Both the position numbers and the translations under genes were made by a program. 5,295 nt of DNA, from the NCBI GenBank assembly GCA_947595555.1, contig CANQES010000089.1:1-5295 (forward strand), read 5' to 3'. The DNA is from an uncultured Clostridia bacterium (GTDB taxonomy: Bacteria > Bacillota > Clostridia > TANB77 > CAG-508). Of this stretch, positions 1-5,295 are shown in pieces (the stretch's first letter is position 1; every line of letters starts with the position of its first letter). The notes under the pieces were generated by a model. The model saw nothing but the letters and a program-made list of their open reading frames with translations, had not been told where the DNA came from and did no database searches.

Positions 1-1159
1 ACTGGAGGTATTGAACCCGATTCAGAAGATATAATATTATCACAAATGAGAGAGCAAGCTAATCTAGCAATTAGTATGTCAGATGTTATTTTATTTTTAA
101 CAGACATTAGGCAGGGAGTAACAGCAGCAGACAGAGACATTGCTTTAATGTTAAAAAAATCTGGAAAACCGATAGTGTTAGTATGCAATAAAGCAGATGT
201 TTATGAAAAAGACAAAGAAGGCATTTATGAATTTTATAACTTAGGAATGGGAGATCCATATCCTATTTCAAGCACAAATGCAATAGGAATAGGAGATGTA
301 CTAGATAAAATATATGAAAGTTTTCCACCAAAAAAAGACGAAGATGAAGATGATAAAACTATAAAAGTAGCAGTCATTGGAAAGCCAAATGTAGGAAAAT
401 CATCGTTAATTAATAAAATCTTAGGAGAAAAAAGAGCTATTGTAAGTGATATAGCAGGGACTACTCGTGATGCAATTGATACTGAATTTGAAAACAAAAG
501 TGGAAAATATGTGTTAATTGATACCGCAGGAATTAGAAGAAAAAACAAAGTAAAAGAATCAATTGAGAAATTCAGCATAATGAGAACATTATTAGCAATA
601 GAAAGAGCTGATGTATGTTTAATGATGGTAGATGCGACAGAGCGGAATTACAGAGCAAGATGCTAAAATAGCAGGGGAGGCTCATGAAGCAGGCAAAGGC
701 GTAATAATTGTAGTAAATAAGTGGGATGCAGTAGAAAAGGAAACAGGAACTCTAGAAAAATATAAAAAAGAAGTGCAAGAACAATTAAAATATTTGTCAT
801 ATGCTCCTGTGCTATTTATATCAGCTAAAACTGGGCAGAGAGTAGACAAACTATTTGACTTAATAAATCATGTAGCAGAACAAAATGCTATGAGAGTTTC
901 AACTTCTATTTTAAATCAAGTTATAAATGAAGCAATAGCAATTGTTCAGCCACCTACAGATAAAGGAAAGAGACTAAAAATATATTATGGCACACAAGCT
1001 TCGACAAAACCACCAACTTTTGTTATATTTGTTAATAATAAAGAGTTATTTCATTTTTCTTATGAAAGGTATCTAGTAAATCAAATTAGAAAAGAATTCG
1101 GATTGGAAGGAACGCCTGTGAGAATTATAGTTAGAGAAAAAAATGAAAAAGACATATAA
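1..1159 (+). CDS. der: Ribosome-assembly GTPase Der (EngA), 5'-partial and interrupted by a +1 frameshift
   Basis: Der is an essential tandem-GTPase that binds the 50S subunit during ribosome maturation. The window opens inside the first G domain: the opening codons read TGGIE, the end of the DTGGIE switch-II motif, so roughly the first 55-60 residues, with the first P-loop, lie upstream. The first G domain then shows NKAD (187-198) and a PISS G5-like motif. A short acidic linker (KKDEDEDD) leads to the second G domain with GKPNVGKSS (379-405), AGTTRDAID, DTAG (520-531), NKWD (716-727) and SAKTG (821-835). A C-terminal KH-like domain follows (about 900-1150: QPPTDKGKR, YGTQ, PPTFVIFVN, GTPVRIIVR). 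The frame changes after codon 640-642. Frame 1 gives DATE and then a wrong tail ending at the stop 664-666. Frame 2 from 644 gives GITEQDAKIAG, the expected family continuation. One extra C at 643 explains this. The conservation downstream suggests a functional gene with a sequence error, but a real mutation cannot be excluded. The stop overlaps the plsY ribosome binding site. Confidence 0.95.
640..646 (+). other. Frameshift site in der (extra C at 643)
   Basis: The sequence reads GAG-C-GGA. Removing the C at 643 joins DATE to GITEQD, the usual Der sequence between switch II and NKWD of the second G domain. Read without correction, the frame enters CGG, a codon expected to be rare in such an AT-rich genome, and stops at 664-666. 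There is no homopolymer and no classic slippery heptamer here, so programmed frameshifting has no visible support. Confidence 0.9.
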
Positions 1160-1165
1160 AGGAGG
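1158..1165 (+). promoter_or_regulatory. Ribosome binding site of plsY, overlapping the der stop codon
   Basis: AAAGGAGG is a near-perfect anti-16S match ending 8 bases before the plsY ATG at 1174. Its first two bases are the last two of the der TAA stop (1157-1159), an arrangement that favours translational coupling of the two genes. Confidence 0.85.
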
Positions 1166-1173
1166 AGATAAGA

Positions 1174-1815
1174 ATGGTAGCAAATGTTATTATGGCGATT
1201 ATTGCATATTGCATAGGAAGTGTAAATTTTTCAATTATAATTAGTAAAAAAATGGCAGGATTTGATGTAAGAGAAAAAGGAAGCGGAAATGCAGGAACTA
1301 CAAATATGCTACGAAGTGTGGGGAAAAAAGCTGCTGCAATTACATTGGTATGCGATATTCTAAAAGGAATTGTAGCAATAATAATATCTATTATCATTGG
1401 ACATATTGTTAAAGAAGCAAACAAAGAACTATTGCTTCAAATTGCTGGAGTGTCAGTCGTTTTAGGACATACCTTCCCAATATTCTTTGGATTTAAAGGA
1501 GGAAAAGGTGTAGCTACATCATTAGGAATTTTATTAATGAGCAATTGGAAAATAGGATTAATTTGTTTGGTATTTGCATTAGTATTAATGATACTAACAA
1601 GAATGGTATCATTAGGATCTTGTGCAGCAGCAGTATTATTTCCAGTATTAACATTGTTCATAAATGATAGTTATACTGTTTTAACAGATGGAAAAACAGG
1701 AAATGTTTACTTTATTTATAGTGTGATTTTAGCAGTAATAGTTTTATATAATCATAGAAGCAATATTAAAAGATTATTAAATGGTACAGAAAATAAAGTA
1801 AGTTTTAAAAAATAA
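1174..1815 (+). CDS. plsY: Acyl-phosphate:glycerol-3-phosphate acyltransferase PlsY
   Basis: PlsY is an integral membrane enzyme that transfers a fatty acyl group from acyl-phosphate (made by PlsX) to position 1 of glycerol-3-phosphate, giving lysophosphatidic acid, the first step of phospholipid assembly in most Gram-positive bacteria. The 213 residues match the usual family length. All three signature regions are visible: GSGNAGTTN at residues 36-44 (motif 1, GSGNxGATNxxR type), GHTFP plus KGGKGVAT at 98-115 (motif 2, phosphate binding) and HRSNIKRLLNGTE at 194-206 (motif 3). Several hydrophobic segments lie between them (about 2-20, 55-77, 86-102, 121-160 and 178-193), as expected for a multi-pass protein. 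The start ATG has a strong ribosome binding site 8 bases upstream. It lies 14 bases after der and 32 bases before gpsA, whose product supplies its substrate. The short lysine-rich tail after residue 206 is ordinary. Confidence 0.97.
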   Translation: MVANVIMAIIAYCIGSVNFSIIISKKMAGFDVREKGSGNAGTTNMLRSVGKKAAAITLVCDILKGIVAIIISIIIGHIVKEANKELLLQIAGVSVVLGHTFPIFFGFKGGKGVATSLGILLMSNWKIGLICLVFALVLMILTRMVSLGSCAAAVLFPVLTLFINDSYTVLTDGKTGNVYFIYSVILAVIVLYNHRSNIKRLLNGTENKVSFKK

Positions 1816-1831
1816 ATGCATATATTTAAAC

Positions 1832-1839
1832 AAAGGAGA
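1832..1839 (+). promoter_or_regulatory. Ribosome binding site of gpsA
   Basis: AAAGGAGA lies 8 bases before the ATG at 1848 and fixes that start. No promoter or terminator is apparent in the 32-base plsY-gpsA gap. Confidence 0.75.
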
Positions 1840-1847
1840 CAAAGAAT

Positions 1848-2831
1848 ATGAGTAAAATTGCAATAATAGGAAGCGGAAGTTGGGGAGTAGCTTTAGCTAC
1901 ACATTTAACAAGATGTGGAAATGACATTAAAATATGGTCTTTTTCTGAAGAAGAAAAAAATTTAATTAACCAAGAAAGGAAGTGTAAATTTTTACCAGGT
2001 TTAGTTATAAATGAAAATATAATATGTTCAAATGATTTTGAAGAAACAATAGAAGGGACAGAATTTATTTTACATGTTACACCATCAAAATTCACAAGGG
2101 ACATTTTTAAACAATATAAACAATATGTTGGTGATAGACCGATTATTATTTGCTCAAAAGGTTTTGAAAGAGAAACATTAAAAACATTAGATGAAGTTAT
2201 TTTAGAAGAATTACCAACGGCGAAAATAGGAGTTTTATCAGGTCCGAGTCATGCAGAAGAAGTATCTATTGCTGTTCCAACAGTTTTAGTTATAGCATCT
2301 AAACACCAAGACATTTTAAATAAAATACAAGATACATTTATGTGTAGTGAAATGAGAATTTATACTTCTCAAGATGTTAAAGGTGTAGAGCTAGGAGGAG
2401 CATTAAAAAATATAATTGCATTTTGTGCTGGAGTAGCAGCAGGAATTGGGCTTGGAGATAATAGCTTTGCAGCTCTAATTACAAGAGGATTATCAGAGCT
2501 AACCAGATTAGGAGTAAAACTTGGAGGAGAAAAAGAAACGTTTTATGGTTTAAGTGGACTTGGAGATTTAATAGTAACATGTCTTAGCGAGCATAGCAGA
2601 AATAGAAAAGCAGGAAAGTTAATTGGACAAGGAAAATCATTAGAAGAAACTAAAAAAGAAGTAGGAATGGTTATAGAAAGTATTGACAATATAGAAGTAG
2701 CTCATGAGTTATGCAAAATAAATAATGTTGATATGCCAATTGTAGAAACAGTATATCAAGTCATTTACGAAAAATTAAATCCACAAGAAGCAGTAAAAAA
2801 ATTAATGACAAGAGATAAAAAAAGTGAATAA
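1848..2831 (+). CDS. gpsA: NAD(P)-dependent glycerol-3-phosphate dehydrogenase GpsA
   Basis: GpsA is a cytoplasmic enzyme that reduces dihydroxyacetone phosphate to sn-glycerol-3-phosphate, the backbone precursor of phospholipids. At 327 residues it is close to the usual 330-340. The N-terminal Rossmann fold begins IAIIGSGSWG (residues 4-13, GxGxxG type). LSGPSHAEEV at 130-139 is a family hallmark. The C-terminal helical domain carries GGALKNIIA (183-191), with Lys187 in the position of the catalytic lysine. It is followed by GDNSFAALITRGL (203-215), GLSGLGDLIVTC (234-245) and SEHSRNRKAG (247-256). The NAD-contact region, often VVEG in the family, reads MVIES (274-278) here, a mild divergence. 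The enzyme should feed PlsY, encoded just upstream, and der-plsY-gpsA is a familiar Bacillota neighbourhood. Expression is probably as part of the upstream operon, since only 32 bases separate it from plsY. Confidence 0.97.
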   Translation: MSKIAIIGSGSWGVALATHLTRCGNDIKIWSFSEEEKNLINQERKCKFLPGLVINENIICSNDFEETIEGTEFILHVTPSKFTRDIFKQYKQYVGDRPIIICSKGFERETLKTLDEVILEELPTAKIGVLSGPSHAEEVSIAVPTVLVIASKHQDILNKIQDTFMCSEMRIYTSQDVKGVELGGALKNIIAFCAGVAAGIGLGDNSFAALITRGLSELTRLGVKLGGEKETFYGLSGLGDLIVTCLSEHSRNRKAGKLIGQGKSLEETKKEVGMVIESIDNIEVAHELCKINNVDMPIVETVYQVIYEKLNPQEAVKKLMTRDKKSE

Positions 2832-2861
2832 ATGTAATATAAAAATCAAATAATAAAAAAG

Positions 2862-2869
2862 AAGGAGAG
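2862..2869 (+). promoter_or_regulatory. Ribosome binding site of the zinc-ribbon gene
   Basis: AAGGAGAG lies 6 bases before the ATG at 2876, which supports that start. The 44-base gap after gpsA shows no hairpin terminator, so transcription probably continues from gpsA. Confidence 0.7.
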
Positions 2870-2875
2870 ATTATT

Positions 2876-3481
2876 ATGGAATTTTTTGATAAATTAGGAA
2901 AGAAAGCGTCTGAAGCTTATAAAGTAACAGCAGATAAAACCGGAAAGTTAGCAAAGGAAACTAAACTTAAATTTAGAATAGGAGAGTTAAGAAATCAAAT
3001 TAATGATATGTATGAAGAGATTGGTAAAAAGGTTTATGAAAAACATGTTAGAGAAGAAGAGATATGTATCAAAAAAGATTTAGAAGAACAATGTACAAAA
3101 ATTGATGTTTTAAGTGATGAAATTGATAGCTTATTAAAAGAATGTTTAGATTTAAAAGATAAAAAACAATGTCAGCAATGTTATAAAGAAATTGATAAAG
3201 ATGTAAAATTTTGTCCAAATTGTGGAGCAAAACAAACAGACGAACCAGCTAAAGAAGTTGAAGTATTGCAAAAATTGCAAAATATAGAAGTAGAAGAAGA
3301 TAAAGAGACTGAAAAGGACATAGTAGAAAACCACTTAGAAGAAGACATAGAAGAAAAACAAAATGAAAAAGAAGAGAATAAAAAAGAGGATGATAATGAA
3401 AATGAAAAGACAGAATTAGAAAAGACGGTAGAAATAGAATCTAATGTTCAGCTAGAAGAAGAAGAGTATGATGAGGATTAA
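2876..3481 (+). CDS. Zinc-ribbon protein with helical N-terminus and highly acidic tail
   Basis: This 201-residue protein is probably cytoplasmic; no signal peptide or membrane segment is visible. Residues 1-95 are lysine- and glutamate-rich and likely helical (EFFDKLGKKASEAYK, then a coiled-coil-like stretch around 35-93). A zinc ribbon follows: CQQC at 99-102 and CPNCG at 113-117, giving four cysteines (99, 102, 113, 116) spaced to bind one zinc ion. Residues 122-201 are low complexity, dominated by Glu, Asp, Lys and Asn, and end in EEEEYDED, so this part is probably disordered. Small proteins with this kind of helical start and single zinc ribbon are common in Clostridia, but I know of no assigned function. 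It appears to be the last gene of the der-plsY-gpsA run. Its stop overlaps that of the convergent gene on the other strand. Zinc binding is well supported; any role in nucleic-acid or protein binding would be a guess. Confidence 0.85.
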   Translation: MEFFDKLGKKASEAYKVTADKTGKLAKETKLKFRIGELRNQINDMYEEIGKKVYEKHVREEEICIKKDLEEQCTKIDVLSDEIDSLLKECLDLKDKKQCQQCYKEIDKDVKFCPNCGAKQTDEPAKEVEVLQKLQNIEVEEDKETEKDIVENHLEEDIEEKQNEKEENKKEDDNENEKTELEKTVEIESNVQLEEEEYDED

Positions 3482-3759
3482 TAAGGAAAACGCTCATACA
3501 AATATTTAATAATATTATTAGCATTTTCTTCTGCAACACGAATAAAAACATTTTTATCTAAACAAATCCACATACTAATATTATAATCATCACAATTATC
3601 AATAAAAGTACCAACAATATCTGCCAATTCAACTGGATTGGCATATTTTTTTGCCCAACTTAAATTATTTTCTATACCAAAATCAGTATTATAGAAATTA
3701 GTTAGAAATCTATTAATTTCACCATTATTTTGACTATATAAATGAACAGAAACTTGCAT
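3478..3759 (-). CDS. Uncharacterised 93-residue protein
   Basis: I do not recognise a named family. The product is small, soluble and mixed alpha/beta in appearance, with no signal peptide, membrane helix or metal motif. Visible landmarks are an N-terminal beta-like segment (VSVHLYS), NRFLTNFYNTD (16-26), an aromatic-rich middle (NLSWAKKYANPVELADIVG, 32-50), SMWICLDKNVFIRV (62-75) and a helical end (NNIIKYLYERFPY, 81-93). Its two cysteines (56 and 66) are not arranged as a metal site. Evidence that it is real: a well-placed AGGAGA ribosome binding site before the ATG, a full-length frame with protein-like composition, and no competing + strand gene across the same stretch. It converges on the zinc-ribbon gene, with the two stop codons overlapping, and diverges from the membrane-anchored gene to its right. 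It is probably transcribed alone from the 3760-3879 intergenic region. Confidence 0.8.
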   Translation of the reverse strand: MQVSVHLYSQNNGEINRFLTNFYNTDFGIENNLSWAKKYANPVELADIVGTFIDNCDDYNISMWICLDKNVFIRVAEENANNIIKYLYERFPY

Positions 3760-3765
3760 AAAAAA

Positions 3766-3771
3766 TCTCCT
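3766..3771 (-). promoter_or_regulatory. Ribosome binding site of the - strand gene
   Basis: On the - strand this reads AGGAGA, 6 bases before the ATG whose A is at 3759. It decides the start and is the main support that this small gene is translated. Confidence 0.75.
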
Positions 3772-3865
3772 AAAAATTCTTTTTATTAGTATAAAAAAAT
3801 ATAATAAAATTTATGCATAGAATAAAGTAAAACAAAAATGTAAATACTAGAAAAAATAGAAAATT

Positions 3866-3872
3866 AGGGGGG
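3866..3872 (+). promoter_or_regulatory. Ribosome binding site selecting a TTG start
   Basis: AGGGGGG lies 7 bases before the TTG at 3880. It resembles AGGAGG with one substitution. No in-frame ATG precedes the hydrophobic segment, and the next in-frame TTG (3889) is too far from this site, so 3880 is the best start. Confidence 0.7.
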
Positions 3873-3879
3873 TTTAAAT

Positions 3880-4839
3880 TTGAAAAAATTGAAAATAATT
3901 GGATACATTATTTTAATTATAATAGTAGCCATTTTATCACTAACTATTTATACTAATGCAAGCAAAAATGATGAAGAAGACATTAAGCAAAAGACACTTT
4001 CGGAAGTTAGGTATGTAGAAGAAAAATTGGCAAGTTTATGTAATAAAATGAATAATATACAAGTCAAAAATTATAAAGTAATAACATCAGAACTATCTAG
4101 AAAAACAACAGAAAAATTATCTGAAAATAGCTCATCAGAAAGCAGTTCATCACAAGAAAATTCATCAGGAGGTGGAAGCTCATCAGGTGGAGGAAGTTCA
4201 TCAGAAGGAAGTTCGTCAGGAGGAAGTTCGTCAGAAAGTAGTTCATCAGGAGGTGAAAGTGGTCAAAATCAAGAAGACATGCAAAAATTCGAATTACAAT
4301 CTAATGGAGTTCTAACAAATAGTGATGAGATAGATTGGAACACAATAAAAATGGAAATTGAAAATTTATATACTTCAATTCCATCTATTACGATGGATTT
4401 ATATCAGACTAAAATTAACCAAGCAGATATTTTAGCATTTAATAATCAATTTGATAATTTAACTTCTGTTGTAAAAGATGATCAAAAAGAGTCAACTTTG
4501 CAAGAATTAACTAAAGTATATGACTATTTGCCTAAATTCTTAAAAGCATCTGAACAAGAAGAATTATATACCACAATAATTGAAACCAAAAATAATATTA
4601 TAAAAGCTTATTCAAAATTAGATAGTGATAATTGGGAAGAGATGTCAAATGATGTAAAAAATGCAATCAACTCATATTCTAAGTTATTGACTAATACATC
4701 AATCCCTAAGGAAAAGCAATATAACATTAATAAAATTTATGTAATGTTGAATGAATTACAAAATGCAGTCAATTTACAAGATGCAACAGTTTTTCTAGTA
4801 AAATATAAAAATTTAGTAGAAGAATTTGGTAATATATGA
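3880..4839 (+). CDS. Membrane-anchored or secreted protein with Ser/Gly-rich linker, function unknown
   Basis: I do not recognise a characterised family. The 319-residue product begins with a short lysine-rich stretch and a strong hydrophobic segment (residues 5-24), then TNA-S at 25-28. This is either a signal peptide cut after TNA or, given the length and positive start, an uncleaved N-terminal anchor that leaves the rest outside the cell. No lipobox cysteine is present. Residues 30-80 are charged and probably helical or coiled coil. Residues 81-128 are a low-complexity linker of Ser, Gly and a few Glu. Residues 136-319 look like an all-helical domain (DWNTIKMEIENLYTSIPSI, YDYLPKFLKA, a conserved-looking LQNAVNLQDATVFL near the end). 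The layout resembles a surface protein with a spacer holding a helical domain away from the membrane. Translation starts at TTG after an AGGGGGG site. It is followed closely by a separate promoter for the next gene, so the two need not be co-regulated. Substrate or partner is unknown. Confidence 0.85.
   Translation: MKKLKIIGYIILIIIVAILSLTIYTNASKNDEEDIKQKTLSEVRYVEEKLASLCNKMNNIQVKNYKVITSELSRKTTEKLSENSSSESSSSQENSSGGGSSSGGGSSSEGSSSGGSSSESSSSGGESGQNQEDMQKFELQSNGVLTNSDEIDWNTIKMEIENLYTSIPSITMDLYQTKINQADILAFNNQFDNLTSVVKDDQKESTLQELTKVYDYLPKFLKASEQEELYTTIIETKNNIIKAYSKLDSDNWEEMSNDVKNAINSYSKLLTNTSIPKEKQYNINKIYVMLNELQNAVNLQDATVFLVKYKNLVEEFGNI
4129..4260 (+). repeat. Degenerate Ser/Gly codon repeat inside the membrane-anchored gene
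   Basis: The stretch is built from imperfect repeats of 12-15 bases such as GGAAGTTCGTCAGGA, encoding SSSG, SSSE and GGGSSS modules. The tightest copies are around 4191-4250. All units are multiples of three bases, so gain or loss of a unit would change linker length without breaking the frame. Copies have diverged at third positions (TCA/TCG, AGT/AGC), which argues against a very recent expansion. Confidence 0.75.
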
Positions 4840-4843
4840 CATC

Positions 4844-4872
4844 TTGACAAATAAATTTATGATAGATATAAT
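4844..4872 (+). promoter_or_regulatory. Perfect consensus housekeeping sigma-factor promoter
   Basis: TTGACA at 4844-4849 and TATAAT at 4867-4872 are separated by exactly 17 bases, the ideal sigma-A/sigma-70 arrangement. The predicted transcript start is near 4879-4880, giving a leader of about 25 bases before the ATG at 4905. The -35 box begins 4 bases after the stop codon of the upstream gene. Confidence 0.88.
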
Positions 4873-4878
4873 TATCTA
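4863..4878. promoter_or_regulatory. Inverted repeat over the -10 box, possible operator
   Basis: TAGATA (4863-4868) and TATCTA (4873-4878) form a perfect 6-base inverted repeat around TAAT, covering the -10 element. A repressor bound here would block the promoter. In such AT-rich DNA a chance match is quite possible, and part of the symmetry comes from the TATAAT box itself. Confidence 0.3.
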
Positions 4879-4893
4879 AAGATAAAAGAGAAA

Positions 4894-4900
4894 GAAGGGA
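4894..4900 (+). promoter_or_regulatory. Ribosome binding site of the DUF362 gene
   Basis: GAAGGGA ends 4 bases before the ATG at 4905. It is a weaker match and closer to the start than those of the other genes here, but no better site or alternative start is nearby. Confidence 0.6.
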
Positions 4901-4904
4901 TAAA

Positions 4905-5295
4905 ATGGAAAAATCAAAAGTTTATTTTATAAAGGAGATAAATCCAGAAAACCTAATTAAAATTTATGAAGCTATGGGAAAAGAATTAACAGGAAGAGTA
5001 GCAGTTAAAATTTCAACAGGAGAGCCAGGAGGTCATAATTTCTTAAATCCAAACTTGATTAAAAATCTAGTAAATAAGTTAAATGGAACAATAGTAGAAT
5101 GTAATACAGCATATGCCGGTAGAAGAAATACAACAGAAGAACATTGGAAAGCAATTAAAGAGCATGGTTTTATGGACATAGCCAAAGTTGATATAATGGA
5201 TGAAGAAGGAGATATGCCAATACCAGTAAAAAATGGTATCCATTTGAAAGAAAATTATGTAGGGGCGCATTTAGCCAACTATGACTCTATGCTTA
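4905..5295 (+). CDS. DUF362 domain-containing protein, 3'-partial
   Basis: The first 130 codons of a frame that stays open to the right edge are present. The sequence matches my recollection of the DUF362 family: RVAVKISTGEPGGHNFLNP (residues 31-49), GTIVECNTAYAGRRNTTEEH (61-80), KEHGFMDIAKVDIMDEEG (85-102), PVKNGIHLKENYVGAHLANYD (107-127). Family members often carry ferredoxin-like [4Fe-4S] cysteine motifs further on; none can be seen here because only Cys66 is in the visible part, so iron-sulfur binding by this protein is unproven. The biochemical role of the family is not established. No signal peptide or membrane segment is seen at the N-terminus, so it is likely cytoplasmic. It has its own perfect consensus promoter and short leader, which suggests strong, independent transcription from the gene upstream. 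Confidence 0.88.
   Translation, partial: MEKSKVYFIKEINPENLIKIYEAMGKELTGRVAVKISTGEPGGHNFLNPNLIKNLVNKLNGTIVECNTAYAGRRNTTEEHWKAIKEHGFMDIAKVDIMDEEGDMPIPVKNGIHLKENYVGAHLANYDSML

Larger units (their letters stand above)
3760..3879. promoter_or_regulatory. Divergent AT-rich intergenic region, probable promoters for both flanking genes
   Basis: The region separates two divergently read genes, so at least one promoter is expected in each direction. On the + strand TATAAT at 3800-3805 is a full -10 match, but no good -35 box lies 16-18 bases upstream. On the - strand there are two weak options: TATACT (3793-3788) without a clear -35, or TTTACT (3831-3826) with TATTAT (3806-3801) at a long 19-base spacing. 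An 8-base palindrome TATGCATA (3812-3819) sits between these elements. The assignment of exact promoters is uncertain because runs of A and T give many chance matches. Confidence 0.4.

Noticed and set aside
634..666. Programmed ribosomal frameshifting in der
   Set aside because: There is no slippery heptamer, no stop codon at the shift point and no known precedent in der. A single inserted C is simpler.
632..1159. Separate protein starting at ATG 632
   Set aside because: The ATG is out of the der frame by chance, has no ribosome binding site, and the first few residues (MRQS) are not Der-like. The rest is simply the C-terminal part of Der.
3466..3499. Hairpin GTATGA/TCATAC as a bidirectional terminator
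   Set aside because: The arms are only 6 bases with a 22-base loop and no U-run, too weak for a rho-independent terminator.
3507..3520. Perfect 14-base palindrome TAATAATATTATTA as an operator or terminator
   Set aside because: It lies inside the coding sequence of the 93-residue gene (encoding NNII), is only A and T, has no loop and no following T-run, so chance in AT-rich DNA is enough.
3952..4042. Lipoprotein signal in the membrane-anchored protein
   Set aside because: There is no cysteine directly after the hydrophobic segment. The first cysteine is residue 54, far outside a lipobox.
4129..4260. CRISPR-like or other non-coding repeat array
   Set aside because: The units are short, degenerate, contiguous and in frame with a coding sequence; they encode a Ser/Gly linker.
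5079..5270. Antisense open frame opposite the DUF362 gene (and similar antisense frames opposite der, plsY, gpsA and the zinc-ribbon gene)
   Set aside because: They lie wholly opposite well-supported genes, have low-complexity hydrophobic or Phe/Ile/Ser-rich products expected from antisense AT-rich coding DNA, and I saw no convincing ribosome binding sites for them.

Overview
The window is AT-rich, with strong AGGAG-type Shine-Dalgarno sites, A/T-ending codons and Bacillota-type housekeeping genes. These point to a low-GC member of the Clostridia, possibly an uncultured gut-type lineage. The lineage is inferred from gene content and composition and was not tested by any search.

Left part (1-3481, + strand): a compact gene run reads der (5' end outside the window), plsY, gpsA, then a small zinc-ribbon protein with an acidic tail. 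Gaps are 14, 32 and 44 bases, each gene has a good ribosome binding site, and there is no visible terminator, so this looks like one operon. Der is a ribosome-assembly GTPase. GpsA makes sn-glycerol-3-phosphate and PlsY acylates it to lysophosphatidic acid, so two adjacent genes cover the first committed steps of membrane phospholipid synthesis. The der reading frame is broken by one extra C at about position 643. The protein is otherwise fully conserved on both sides, so this is either a sequencing or assembly error or a very recent mutation.

Middle (3478-3879): a 93-residue unrecognised protein is encoded on the - strand, converging on the zinc-ribbon gene so that the two stop codons overlap. 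A 120-base, very AT-rich divergent intergenic region follows and probably holds promoters for both flanking genes.

Right part (3880-5295, + strand): a TTG-initiated, membrane-anchored 319-residue protein has a striking Ser/Gly-rich linker between two predicted helical regions. Next comes a perfect consensus housekeeping promoter (TTGACA, 17-base spacer, TATAAT) and then the first 130 codons of a DUF362-family protein that runs off the right edge.

Most of the window is ordinary core genome. The points most worth a second look are the der frameshift, the uncharacterised Ser/Gly-linker surface protein, the perfect promoter with an inverted repeat over its -10 box, and the absence of spoIVA after gpsA. 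No mobile element, CRISPR array, tRNA or rRNA was seen.
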